Positions 30,124 to 41,516 of a stretch of DNA of 64,000 nt are shown here, piece by piece (positions within the stretch are counted from its first letter, which is position 1; each line of letters begins with the position of its first letter). Position numbers and translations under genes: made by a program. The stretch comes from Streptomyces sp. TLI_235 (GTDB lineage: Bacteria; Actinomycetota; Actinomycetes; Streptomycetales; Streptomycetaceae). A model generated the notes under the pieces. It had not been told where the DNA came from. It saw only the letters and a program-made list of their open reading frames with translations, and did not search any database. The DNA is taken from assembly GCA_002300355.1 (NCBI GenBank), contig NSGV01000001.1:2728001-2792000 (forward strand). The letters are read 5' to 3'.

Positions 30124-31332
30124 TCAGTGCGCCGCCGGACCCAGCGCACTGCCCTTCAGCCAGGCCGCCCAGGGCATGTTCCAGCCGTTCAGGCCGTTGG
30201 ACGGCTGGACCACCGCGCCGGTGTCGCCGCGCACCTCCAGCACGTCGCCGACCAGGGTGTGCTCGAAGAGCCAGCCGGCCGGGGAGTCGGCGTCGCCGCC
30301 CTGCCGATCGGCGATCCCGATGCAGCCGTGGCTGGTGTTGGCCTTGCCGAACACCGCCTCGTCCGCCCAGTAGTTGCCGTGCACGAAGGTGCCGGAGTCG
30401 GTCAGCCGCATCGCGTGCGGGACGTCCTTGATGTCGTACTCGTCGCCGAGGCCGACCGTCCGGGCGTTCATCCGGGTCTCCTCGAACTTCTCCGAGACCA
30501 CCAGGACACCCCGGTAGGTGGGGTGTTGCGGCCCGCCCGCGGTGACCTTCAGGGTGCGCACCGGCTCGCCGTCCTCGCGTACCGTCAGGGTGCTGCTCGC
30601 CAGGTCGACGGTGGAGATCCGGGCCCGACCGACGGTGAAGGCCACCTCCTTGGCCTGGGTGCCGTACTCGCCGGGCGCCAGTTCCACGTCCTTCAGCCGC
30701 AGGCTGACGGTGACCCGGGTGCCCGGCGCCCAGTAGGACTGCGGCCGGACGTCGAGGCGCCGGTTGCCGAACCAGTGCGCGGCGAGCGGCACCGGCGGGT
30801 CGGCCGCCACCTCGACCGCCCGCTCGGCCGCCGCACGGTCCGCGACCGGCCGGGTGAAGCGCAGCGAGACCGGCATGCCCACCCCGACCAGCGCGCCGTC
30901 CTCCGGTGTGACGAAGGCGGCCACGGTGTGCGCCGGACCGGCCGTCACGAAGCCGGAGTGGTGGTCGGCGCGCAGCCCGTCCGCGTCCTGGGCGACCGCG
31001 TCGACGGTGTACGGGGTGGCCGGGGAGAGCTGCTCCTCCGGCGTCCAGCGGGTGCCGTCGGGGGCGGTCCGGCCGGGCACCGCCACCCCGCGGTCGTCCG
31101 CCAGACGCACCGACAGCAGCCGCCCCCCGGCGACGGTGACGGCCACCTCGGCGTCGGAGTGCACCTCCTGGGCTCCGTCGGCGGGCATTGCCGCGATCAC
31201 CGCGCGGGAGATCCGCGGCCGGCCCACCGGGCCGCCGTCGCCGCCCGGCACCGGACCGCCGGTGCACCCGGCCAGCAGCGCGAGCCCCGCCGCGGCCGCC
31301 CGCACCGTCCAGCGCCGTGCCACCGCCAGCAT
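30124..31332 (-). CDS. Ig-like L,D-transpeptidase lipoprotein, paralogue 3
   Basis: A 402-residue paralogue, the most divergent of the three. It has the best lipobox (LALLAGC, C23), Ig-like domains (IAAMPADGAQEVHSDAEV), SGFVTAGPAHTVA, and a YkuD domain with HAMRLTDSG, FVHGNYW, NTSHGCIGI (nucleophile C337) and NGLNGWNMPW, plus an extra ~10-residue C-terminal tail. The ATG at 31332 follows AAGGGG; the frame is open further upstream but without signal-like sequence. Arg replaces many Lys found in paralogue 2. Divergent from glgX across about 218 nt. Confidence 0.92.
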   Translation of the reverse strand: MLAVARRWTVRAAAAGLALLAGCTGGPVPGGDGGPVGRPRISRAVIAAMPADGAQEVHSDAEVAVTVAGGRLLSVRLADDRGVAVPGRTAPDGTRWTPEEQLSPATPYTVDAVAQDADGLRADHHSGFVTAGPAHTVAAFVTPEDGALVGVGMPVSLRFTRPVADRAAAERAVEVAADPPVPLAAHWFGNRRLDVRPQSYWAPGTRVTVSLRLKDVELAPGEYGTQAKEVAFTVGRARISTVDLASSTLTVREDGEPVRTLKVTAGGPQHPTYRGVLVVSEKFEETRMNARTVGLGDEYDIKDVPHAMRLTDSGTFVHGNYWADEAVFGKANTSHGCIGIADRQGGDADSPAGWLFEHTLVGDVLEVRGDTGAVVQPSNGLNGWNMPWAAWLKGSALGPAAH

Positions 31333-31550
31333 GAGGTCCCCTTGTCGTCCGCCCGTGCGCCGTCGCGCCCAGGGCGCCCGGCACCCGGTCAAACGAGGCC
31401 GCGGGGCGCCGGACACGAGCCGGCGCGCCACCCGGCGGTCGCCCTGCCGTTCACCCAGCGTCACAACACGATCGGCCACGTGACACCTGCGCAGGATCAG
31501 GGAACAACTGGAGAGCGGGTACGGGACCCCCGCGCAGGGAGGGTGCGGCG

Positions 31551-33806
<2,256 letters not shown>

Positions 33807-33813
33807 ACGGGCC

Positions 33814-34668
33814 TCAGATCTTGTCGGCCACGATCAGCAGGTAGTGGAAGCTGCCCTCCTTGTAGGCGGTCAGGAACGGGTCCTCGATGCCGGTCGCCAC
33901 CGAGGACTCGGCCCGCAGCTCCCAGTACGGGATCGTGTCGGCGGTCAGGTCGACCACGTTGATCGGCACCAGGTTGTTGGCGGCCAGCGCCTTGAAGTAC
34001 TGGCTGCGCGGGTGGATGTTGCAGGTGTAGTGCTCGTCGATCCGGCTGACCGCCTTGGAGCGCAGGCCCATGACGTCGTTGGAGCAGCCGGTGATGCAGA
34101 CGTAGCGGCCGCCGGGCACCAGCACCCGGGAGAACTCGGCGAAGGCCTCGACGAGGTCGACGTACATGGTCGTCTCGTTGGTCCACACCGCCCGGCGGGA
34201 GGCGGTCTCCAGGCCGGTGTCGAGCATGTTGCGGAAGTGGAAGCGGACCTTGTCGGCCACGCCGCGGCTCCGGGCCTGCTCGTTGGCGAAGTCGACCTGG
34301 TACTCGGAGATGGAGACGCCGTCGACCTCGCAGCCGAAGCGCCGGTTGGCCATGATGCTGCTGCCGCCGCGTCCGGAGCCGGCGTCCAGCAGCCGGTCGG
34401 CCGGCGCGACCGCGCCCAGGTGGTCGAGGAGCACATCGGCCTGGGCGGTCTCCAGGCGGTGCAGCTCCGCGATGATCCGCTCGTCGCGGGTGTCCTCCGG
34501 GCCCGCCAGCACCGAGGGGTCGTACGCGCCGAGGCCGTAGTGGTGGTGGTAGAGGTCGTCGATCTCGCCGAGCCGCAGGTTGACCGGATCCCGCTCGGCG
34601 TTCCAGTAGTTGGCGACCGACCGCTGGAAGGCCGTGCGCAGGACGTTGGGCGGGGTGGTGGTGGTCAT
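33814..34668 (-). CDS. Geranyl diphosphate 2-C-methyltransferase (2-MIB biosynthesis)
   Basis: A 284-residue SAM enzyme whose family methylates C2 of geranyl diphosphate to 2-methyl-GPP, the substrate of the neighbouring synthase. Visible: SVANYWNAERDPVNLRLGEI and YHHHYGLG at the N-terminus, motif I LLDAGSGRGGSS, DGVSISEYQVDFAN, and NETTMYVDLVEAFAEFSRVL with the Asn/Glu/Tyr residues that line this family's pocket. RBS AAGGAG. Third gene of encapsulin-synthase-methyltransferase, 41 nt after the synthase stop. Confidence 0.94.
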   Translation of the reverse strand: MTTTTPPNVLRTAFQRSVANYWNAERDPVNLRLGEIDDLYHHHYGLGAYDPSVLAGPEDTRDERIIAELHRLETAQADVLLDHLGAVAPADRLLDAGSGRGGSSIMANRRFGCEVDGVSISEYQVDFANEQARSRGVADKVRFHFRNMLDTGLETASRRAVWTNETTMYVDLVEAFAEFSRVLVPGGRYVCITGCSNDVMGLRSKAVSRIDEHYTCNIHPRSQYFKALAANNLVPINVVDLTADTIPYWELRAESSVATGIEDPFLTAYKEGSFHYLLIVADKI

Positions 34669-34709
34669 GGCTGAGCTCCTTGTCGTAGGGGTTGGGTGGT
34701 GGTCGGGGG

Positions 34710-35909
34710 TCAGGCCGTCCGGTAGCGGGCGCTGCCGGCGTGCCACTCGCGGTTTCCGCCGACCCACGCCCAGGTGCCGGCCAGGTAGCGGCGCAGTTCG
34801 GGGGAGCCGACGAGGGAGAGCGCGGCGGCCTCGGCCTCGAAGGTGTGCATGAGTTCGTCGTGGAGCTGGACGCTGATCTCCACCGCCTCGTCGAGGGAGC
34901 ACTGCTCCTCGGTGGCGATCAGCATGGGCAGGCTGAAGTCCGAGGGATCTTCCTTGCCCATCGAGTAGAGGTCGTTCATCAGCACCGTGGCGGTGCCCGC
35001 CAGGTTGACGGCGCGCCGCACCCGCGGGTCGGCGAACTCGGCCTGCGGCAGCTCGTACCCGGCGATCGCGTCGACCAGGACCATGCACGGGACGAAGCTG
35101 TTCTCGTGCCGGTGCATCAGGTACTCCCAAACCGGCGGGCGGTGGCCGGTGGTGTGCCACATGCCTTCCTGGTTGTACGCGACGAACATGATCGCCAGCT
35201 CGTGGCGGAGCCGTCGGACCTGTGTGGTGGTGGCGTGCGCGGCGAGGTCGTCCAGCGAGGAGCGCAGCCCCATCGCGACCGGGTCCCTGCGGACGACCTC
35301 CTCCAGCTGCGGCGCGTAGCGCAGCGGGAGCTGGGCCTGGTCGATCACCGAGTGGCAGATCGCCAGCCGCCGGCCGATCAGGTCGTGCCGGGGCTCCTCG
35401 ACCTCGCCGTCCACGATGTGGTCGTCCACCGCCCATTCGGCCAGCCCGCACTTGGCCGCGGCGAGCAGCCGGTCCGGGTCGTCCGTCTCGGGGTGGGCGA
35501 GCATCATGAGGCGGCCGAAGTTCGCCGAGCGGACCATGTCGAGCCGGCCCGGGTAGATGCCGACCTCCTCGGCCCACTCCACCAGCCGCCCGTTGACCAG
35601 GTCGCCGAGCGCCGGGTCGTCCCGCAGGGCGGGCGGGCAGTAGAGGGCCGGGGCCGCGCCGTGCTCGCGCCGCGCGCCGGGCGGTGCCCCGGCCACCGCG
35701 TCGACGCCCCCGCCGGACGCGGCCGGCCGGACGGGGGACGCCGGCCGAAAGAACCGTGCGGCGGCCGTGCCGAGGCCGGTGGGGCCGGGGCTGTACCAGG
35801 TGAGCGCGGCCGGCGCGGGGCGCTCCGCGCCGGCCAGCACGGCGGCCGCCAGGCCCGCCGGCGGGTGGGTGGCCCGGGCGTCGGGGGCCCGGGTGAGCGG
35901 TGATGCCAT
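34710..35909 (-). CDS. 2-methylisoborneol synthase (terpene cyclase), probable encapsulin cargo
   Basis: A 399-residue class I terpene cyclase that converts 2-methyl-GPP to the earthy odorant 2-MIB. Metal motifs: aspartate-rich DDHIVD at 162-167 and NSE triad NDLYSMGKE at 312-320; family segments RSANFGRLM and YNQEGMWHTTGHRPP. Residues 1 to about 95 are Ala/Pro/Gly-rich and probably disordered, containing the short motif TWYSPGPTGLGT (37-48). In family 2B encapsulin systems such an N-terminal region targets the cyclase into the shell. RBS GAAGGA before ATG 35909; 37 nt after the encapsulin gene. Confidence 0.94.
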   Translation of the reverse strand: MASPLTRAPDARATHPPAGLAAAVLAGAERPAPAALTWYSPGPTGLGTAAARFFRPASPVRPAASGGGVDAVAGAPPGARREHGAAPALYCPPALRDDPALGDLVNGRLVEWAEEVGIYPGRLDMVRSANFGRLMMLAHPETDDPDRLLAAAKCGLAEWAVDDHIVDGEVEEPRHDLIGRRLAICHSVIDQAQLPLRYAPQLEEVVRRDPVAMGLRSSLDDLAAHATTTQVRRLRHELAIMFVAYNQEGMWHTTGHRPPVWEYLMHRHENSFVPCMVLVDAIAGYELPQAEFADPRVRRAVNLAGTATVLMNDLYSMGKEDPSDFSLPMLIATEEQCSLDEAVEISVQLHDELMHTFEAEAAALSLVGSPELRRYLAGTWAWVGGNREWHAGSARYRTA

Positions 35910-35946
35910 GTCAGCCGTCCTTCGGTCGCGGACTGCGGGGAGGCCT

Positions 35947-37368
35947 TCAGTCGAGCGGCCGGTTGACCTCGACGTTCTCGAGCAGTCCGAGCGCGTCCGG
36001 GACGAGCACGGCCGCCGAGTAGTAGGTGCTGACCAGGTAGGAGATGACGGCCTTGTCGTCGATGCCCATGAAGCGGACGTTGAGGCCGGGCTCGTACTCG
36101 TCGGGCAGGCCGGTCTGGTTGAGGCCGATCACGCCCTGGTCCGCCTCGCCGACGCGCATCGCGATGATCGAGGTGGTGTGGCCGTCGGTGACCGGGATCT
36201 TGCCGCAGGGCAGGATCGGCACGCCGCGCCAGGCCGGCAGGTGGTGGCCGCCGACGTCGACGGTGCCGAAGTACAGGCCGCGCCGGTTGCACTCGCGGCC
36301 GAAGGCGGCGATCGCCCGCGGGTGGGCGAACAGGTGCGTGGTCCGGCGCCGCATGCTGAGCAGCTCGTCCAGGTCGTCCGGGGTGGGCGGGCCGGAGTGG
36401 GTCTGGATCCGCTGGTCGTAGTCGGTGTTGTTGAGCAGGCCGAACTCGGGGTTGTTGACGAGCTCGTGCTCCTGGCGCTCGCGCAGCGCCTCGATGGTCA
36501 GCCGGAGCTGCTGCTCCGTCTGGTTCATCGGCTTGTTGTAGAGGTCGGCGACCCGGCTGTGCACCCGCAGGACCGTCTGCGCCACGGAGAGCTCGTACTC
36601 GCGGGGCGCGAGCTCGTAGTCGACGAAGGTGGCGGGCAGCGTGTGCTCGCCGACGTGGCCGGCGGACATCGCGATCGCGGCCTCGCCGTGGCTGTTCTGC
36701 GGCCGGTGCCCGTTGCCGGACAGGCCCTGCACGTGGTCGTGCAGCTGCCGGTACTCGGCGGCGACCAGCTGGTACGCCTGGTGCGGCAGGGCCAGCACGG
36801 TGACGGAGGTGGCCGCCTTGGCGGTGAACTCCCAGTCGCCGTCCGGCCCGGCGAGAACGTGGCCGCCGAAGGAGGCGCCGTCGGCGAGCACGCCGAGGAC
36901 GGTCTCCTCGCCGTACTTGCCGGCGCCGATCTGCTCGACCCGGCCGTGCGCGATCAGGAAGACGTGGTCGGCGGGCCGGCCGCGCTCGACGATGACCTGG
37001 CCGGGCTCGAACTCCTGCTGGACGAAGCGGCCGGCCAGCGCGCCGAGTGCGGTCGGGTCCTCGAAGCCGCGCAGCAGCGGCAGCTCGCCGAGCTCGGCGG
37101 GGACGACCTGGACCCGCGAGCCGGTCTTCACGAAGGTCAGCCGGCCGTCGCCGACGGCGTAGCTGAGCCTCCGGTTGACCCGGTAGGTACCGCCGGACAC
37201 CTGGACCCAGGGCAGCGACTTCAGCAGCCAGCGGGAGCTGATCTCCTGCATCTGCGGCCGGGACTTGGTGGTGGTGGCGAGGTTGCGGGCCGCCGCCGTG
37301 CTCAGACTGAGCTGGATCTGGTCCTGCGTGCCGGCCGGCTGGGGCGCCGGCTGTGCCTCGACCGTCAT
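35947..37368 (-). CDS. eshA: Family 2B encapsulin shell protein with cyclic-nucleotide-binding-like insert (EshA type)
   Basis: A 473-residue shell protomer. N-terminal shell segment ~15-85 ([23 protein letters not shown]), an inserted cNMP-binding-like domain ~95-215 ([29 protein letters not shown]), a linker ~216-250, and the HK97-type shell domains ~250-473 ([49 protein letters not shown]). The insert lacks the usual GE...R phosphate-binding cassette (SFGGHVL... WEFTAKA). Start 37368 has GAGAGG upstream; 37389 is an alternative. First gene of the 2-MIB cluster; the preceding 257 nt (37369-37625) hold its promoter and no other gene. Confidence 0.94.
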   Translation of the reverse strand: MTVEAQPAPQPAGTQDQIQLSLSTAAARNLATTTKSRPQMQEISSRWLLKSLPWVQVSGGTYRVNRRLSYAVGDGRLTFVKTGSRVQVVPAELGELPLLRGFEDPTALGALAGRFVQQEFEPGQVIVERGRPADHVFLIAHGRVEQIGAGKYGEETVLGVLADGASFGGHVLAGPDGDWEFTAKAATSVTVLALPHQAYQLVAAEYRQLHDHVQGLSGNGHRPQNSHGEAAIAMSAGHVGEHTLPATFVDYELAPREYELSVAQTVLRVHSRVADLYNKPMNQTEQQLRLTIEALRERQEHELVNNPEFGLLNNTDYDQRIQTHSGPPTPDDLDELLSMRRRTTHLFAHPRAIAAFGRECNRRGLYFGTVDVGGHHLPAWRGVPILPCGKIPVTDGHTTSIIAMRVGEADQGVIGLNQTGLPDEYEPGLNVRFMGIDDKAVISYLVSTYYSAAVLVPDALGLLENVEVNRPLD

Positions 37369-37625
37369 GGGACACCTCTCGAACGTCATGGGGGGCCGCC
37401 TGGGCAGGTCGACGGCCACTCTCCGCACACGGATCACATCGGATGGCGACACCCGGACGGCCGAGGCGCGCGGACGCCGCGCGGACGCCGGGTGCACTCG
37501 GATGGCCGCACGCCCCCTCCGCACCTCCCGCGCTGCGGACTCCCCCGCCGACCACGGCCGGAACCCGACGTCAGGCGTGAAAAACCGGATGAGAAATGAC
37601 CGGGCAGCGCCTACCCTCGGCCGCG

Positions 37626-39467
37626 ATGTCCACGAACCAAGCCCCCACCGGCCCCCGACGGTCCACCGTGCGCTCGCTGCTGCGCCTGTGGCCGTACGCC
37701 CGGGTCGCCCGCTGGCGAATCGCCGGATCGGTCGCCGCCGCGCTCACCGCCTCGGCCAGCGTGCTCGCCGTCCCGGTGGTGCTCCGCCGGATCGTCGACG
37801 GCCCGATCGCCGACCACGACACGGCCGCGCTCTGGCCGCTCGCCGGGCTGCTCCTGCTGCTCGGCCTCGCCGAGGCCGGGCTGTTCGGCGTGCGCCGGGT
37901 GATCGTGGCCCGCCCGCTGGCCCGGGTCGAGGCGACCATGCGCGGCGACCTGTACGCCAAGCTGCAGCGGCTGCCGATCTCCTTCCACGACCGGTGGCCC
38001 TCCGGGCAGCTGCTCAGCCGGGCCACCTCCGACATGTTCACCATGCGGCTGTTCCTGGCCTTCCCGCTGGTCTTCCTGATCGTCAACACCACGGTCTTCC
38101 TGATCGGCACCGGCCTGATGTTCGCCCTGGACTGGCGGCTCGCACTGATCGCGCTGATCCCGATGGGGCCGCTGACCTGGCTGACCCACCACTTCGAGCG
38201 GGGCTACTCGGGAGCCGCCCGCAGGGCCCAGGACCAGAACGGCGACCTCGCCACCGTGGTGGAGGAGTCGGTGCTGGGCATCCGCATCCTCAAGGCCTTC
38301 GGCCGGCACCGCACCATGGCCGAGCGCTTCGGCGAGCAGTCCCGCTCGCTGCGCGACACCGAGCTCGGCAAGGCCGGGATGCTGGCCGACCTGTGGGCGG
38401 TCATCGTCGGCCTGCCGGAGCTCGCGCTCGGCGCGGCGCTCGCGGTGGGCGCCGTCCTGGTCGCCCACGACGAGATGTCCACGGGCACCCTGGTGGCCTT
38501 CCTCTCCACGGCGCTGGCCCTGCGCTGGCCGGTGGAGTCGCTCGGCTGGCTGGTGGCGTACGCCAACGAGGCCGCCACCGCCACCGACCGGTTCTACGAG
38601 GTGATGGACGAACCCGAGCCCTCTGACGCCCCGCACGGCCCGCGGCCCGGCCCCATGTCCACCGCCGCGCCCACCGCCGTGCCCGCCCTCGTACCCGCAG
38701 CCGGCGAGCAGGGCATCCGGCTCTCCGGGGTGCGCTTCCGCTACCCCGACGCCCCAGCGGACAGCCCCGACCTGCTGGACGGGGTCGACCTACACATCCG
38801 CCCCGGCGAGACGATGGCCCTGGTCGGCGCGACCGGCAGCGGCAAGACCACGCTCACCTCGCTGCTCCCCCGGCTGTACGAGGCCACCGGCGGCACCATC
38901 GCGCTGGACGGCCGGGACGTCCGCACGATCCCCCGGGCCGAACTGCGCGAGCTGGTCGCGGTCGCCTTCGAGGAGCCGACGCTGTTCTCCGCCTCGGTCG
39001 CCGAGAACGTGCTGATGGGCGCGCCGGCCGCCGGGCCCGAGCAGCTGGCCGCCGCCCTCGACACCGCCCAGGCGCACTTCGTCGACCGGCTGCCCGGCGG
39101 CACCGCCACCCAGGTCGGCGAGCAGGGCCTCAGCCTCTCCGGCGGCCAGCGCCAGCGGCTGGCGCTGGCCCGCGCGGTCGTCGGCGACCCCCGCTTCCTG
39201 GTGCTGGACGACCCGCTCTCCGCCCTCGACGTGCACACCGAGGCACTGGTCGAACAGGCGCTGCGGCGCGTGCTGGAGGGCACCACCGCCCTGGTGGTGG
39301 CGCACCGCCCGAGCACGGTGCTGCTGGCCGACCGGGTGGCCGTGCTGCACGAGGGCCGGATCACCGCCGTCGGCACCCACCACGAACTGCTGCAGCGCTC
39401 CGCCGTCTACCGCGAGCTGATGACGGGCGAGCCCGCCCCCGTACCGGAAGGGATCCCCGCCCGATGA
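37626..39467 (+). CDS. Heterodimeric ABC exporter half-transporter 1 (degenerate Walker B)
   Basis: A 613-residue fused membrane-ATPase half-exporter (type IV ABC fold). Six TM helices span about residues 25-290; cytoplasmic loop [27 protein letters not shown]: Walker [10 protein letters not shown], signature [15 protein letters not shown], Walker [13 protein letters not shown] in which the catalytic Glu is Asp, H-loop VAHRPS. Start at ATG 37626 has no ribosome site but lies 8 nt after TACCCT, so it may be leaderless; 37596 is the alternative. Stop overlaps the next ATG (ATGA). Confidence 0.93.
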   Translation: MSTNQAPTGPRRSTVRSLLRLWPYARVARWRIAGSVAAALTASASVLAVPVVLRRIVDGPIADHDTAALWPLAGLLLLLGLAEAGLFGVRRVIVARPLARVEATMRGDLYAKLQRLPISFHDRWPSGQLLSRATSDMFTMRLFLAFPLVFLIVNTTVFLIGTGLMFALDWRLALIALIPMGPLTWLTHHFERGYSGAARRAQDQNGDLATVVEESVLGIRILKAFGRHRTMAERFGEQSRSLRDTELGKAGMLADLWAVIVGLPELALGAALAVGAVLVAHDEMSTGTLVAFLSTALALRWPVESLGWLVAYANEAATATDRFYEVMDEPEPSDAPHGPRPGPMSTAAPTAVPALVPAAGEQGIRLSGVRFRYPDAPADSPDLLDGVDLHIRPGETMALVGATGSGKTTLTSLLPRLYEATGGTIALDGRDVRTIPRAELRELVAVAFEEPTLFSASVAENVLMGAPAAGPEQLAAALDTAQAHFVDRLPGGTATQVGEQGLSLSGGQRQRLALARAVVGDPRFLVLDDPLSALDVHTEALVEQALRRVLEGTTALVVAHRPSTVLLADRVAVLHEGRITAVGTHHELLQRSAVYRELMTGEPAPVPEGIPAR

Positions 39468-41298
39468 GCACCACCGCGGTCGACGCCGCCGAGGACCTGG
39501 CCGAGGAACTCCCGCAGCCCGTCGAGGACGACGAGGACATCCCCGTCCCCCGGGCGCCGCCCGCCGGCTGCTCGCCGAACTGCTCGGCCCGCACCGCCGC
39601 CGGATCGCACTGGCGATGCTGGTGATCCTCGTCCAGCAGGCCGCACTGCAGGCCGGGCCGCTGCTGGTCGCCCTCGCCATGGACCGCGGCATCCCGGCGC
39701 TGCGCGAGCACGACAGCGGCCCGCTGATCGCGGTGATCGCGGCCTACCTGGGCTGCGGCGCGCTGAGCACCGTCCTGCAGCGCGCCTTCATCCGGTTCAG
39801 CGCCCGGATCAACCAGGACGTGCTGCTGCACCTGCGCGGCCGGATCTTCCGGCACGCCCAGCGGCTCAGCCTGGACTTCCACGAGCGGTACACCTCCGGC
39901 CGGATCATCTCCCGCGCCACCAGCGACGTGGACGCCCTGCGCGAGCTGCTCGCCGAGGGCCTGCAGGAGCTGCTCTCGGTCGTCCTCTCGGTGTTCTGGA
40001 TCTCGCTGGTGCTGATGGTGATGGACTGGCGGCTCGGCCTGCTGTCGCTGCTGTCCTTCCTGCCGATGTACCTCAGCGTCCGCTCCTTCCGACGGCGCTC
40101 GCTGCGCGTCTACCGGCGCTCGCGGTCGGCGGTGGCCGCGGTGATCGTCCGGTTCACCGAGACCATGAACGGCATCCGCCCGGTGCAGGCCTTCCGCCGG
40201 GAGCGGGCCAACGACGAGGCCTTCGGCACGGTCAACCACCAGTACGCGGGCACCACCGCGGACGGCCTGCTGGAGATGGCCCGGTACGTGGCGGTCTCCC
40301 GGACGATCGCCAACGTGTGGATCACCGGCGTGGTGGTGGCCGGCGCCCTGCTGGTCTCCGACGGCTCGGTGGAGCTCGGCGTGCTCACCGCCTTCGTGCT
40401 CTACCTGCGCCGTCTCTACGAGCCGCTCGACCAGCTGGCGATGTTCCTCAACAGCTACCAGTCGGCGGCCGCTGCACTGGAGAAGATCGCCGGTCTGCTG
40501 GCGCACGAGCCCTCGGTGCCGGAGCCGGCCGTGCCGGCGCCGCTGCCGGAGCACCCGGTGAAGGGCCGCACGGTCTCCTTCGACGGCGTCCGCTTCGCCT
40601 ACCGCACGGGCAAGGAGGTGCTGCCCCCCTTCGACCTGGTGCTCCCGGCCGGGCAGACCACCGCCGTGGTCGGCGCGACCGGCGCCGGCAAGTCCACCCT
40701 GGCCAAGCTGCTCGCCCGGTTCTACGACCCGACCGACGGCCGGGTCGCGCTGGACGGCGTCGACCTGCGCGACCTGTCCGGCGAGGAGCTGCGGCGCAAC
40801 GTCGTGATGGTGACCCAGGAGTCCTTCCTGTTCTCCGGCACGGTCGCCGAGAACATCGCGATCGGCCGGCCCGGCGCGACCCGCGCCGAGGTCGAGCAGG
40901 CGGCCAGGGACATCGGCGCGTACGAGTTCGTCGCCGCGCTGCCGGACGGCTTCGACACCGACGTCCGCAAGCGGGGCGGCCGGATCTCGGCCGGCCAGCG
41001 GCAGCTGGTGGCCTTCGCCCGGGCACTGCTGGCCGACCCGGCCGTGCTGATCCTGGACGAGGCGACCAGCTCGCTGGACGTGCCCGGTGAGCAGGCCGTG
41101 CAGCGGGCCATGCGGACGGTCCTGGCGGGCCGCACCGCGGTGGTCATCGCGCACCGGCTCTCCACGGTCGAGATCGCCGACCGGGTGCTGGTCATGGACC
41201 AGGGCCGGATCGTCGAGGACGGCCGCCCGGCCGACCTGATCGGCGGCCGCGGCCGCTTCGCCGACCTCCACCGCGCCTGGCGCGACAGCCTGGTCTGA
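39464..41298 (+). CDS. Heterodimeric ABC exporter half-transporter 2, with apparent frameshift near 39547-39551
   Basis: The natural start, ATG 39464 in ATGA overlap with half 1, opens a frame ([16 protein letters not shown]) that runs into TGA about 54 codons later. The true body lies in another frame: ARRLLAELLGPHRRRIALAM leads into the first TM helix. One extra C in the C5 run at 39547-39551 would join both. Without repair the first in-frame ATG is 39616, giving 560 residues that lack the N-terminal arm. Otherwise intact: Walker A GATGAGKST, signature ISAGQRQLVAFARAL (degenerate), Walker B LILDEATSSLD (canonical Glu), H-loop IAHRLS. Confidence 0.85.
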
Positions 41299-41311
41299 GA
41301 TGACCGCCACC

Positions 41312-41345
41312 AGGGGCGCGTGGGGACACCTCCCCCCTCGCCCCT
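41312..41345 (+). terminator. Hairpin after the ABC exporter operon, containing the 22-nt repeat
   Basis: AGGGGCG/CGCCCCT outer stem and GGGGA/TCCCC inner stem with a CACC loop, starting 14 nt after the stop codon. The 22 nt at 41313-41334 repeat the element found at 6623-6644 with one change. Confidence 0.6.
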
Positions 41346-41440
41346 CAGTGGTTGCCCCGAAGAGGCCCGAGCGCCGCATCCGGCTTACGCAGTTCCTGTG
41401 CCTCCTGTGGATGCCCCTGCGCGTCCGTCTAGCCAGGTGA

Positions 41441-41459
41441 CTAAGCGCTTGCTTAGAAT
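41441..41459 (+). promoter_or_regulatory. TetR-type operator-like dyad overlapping a -10 box
   Basis: CTAAGC-GCTT-GCTTAG is a perfect 6+4+6 inverted repeat (41441-41456), the size of many TetR-family operators. TAGAAT (41454-41459) overlaps its right arm and could be the -10 box of the MDR reductase gene, whose ATG lies 57 nt later. No TetR gene is present nearby. Confidence 0.5.
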
Positions 41460-41516
41460 CCGGTGGAGCCCTGTGCCGCGCCGCTGCGGCACGGCCGCCA
41501 GCGACAGGAGCCCGCC

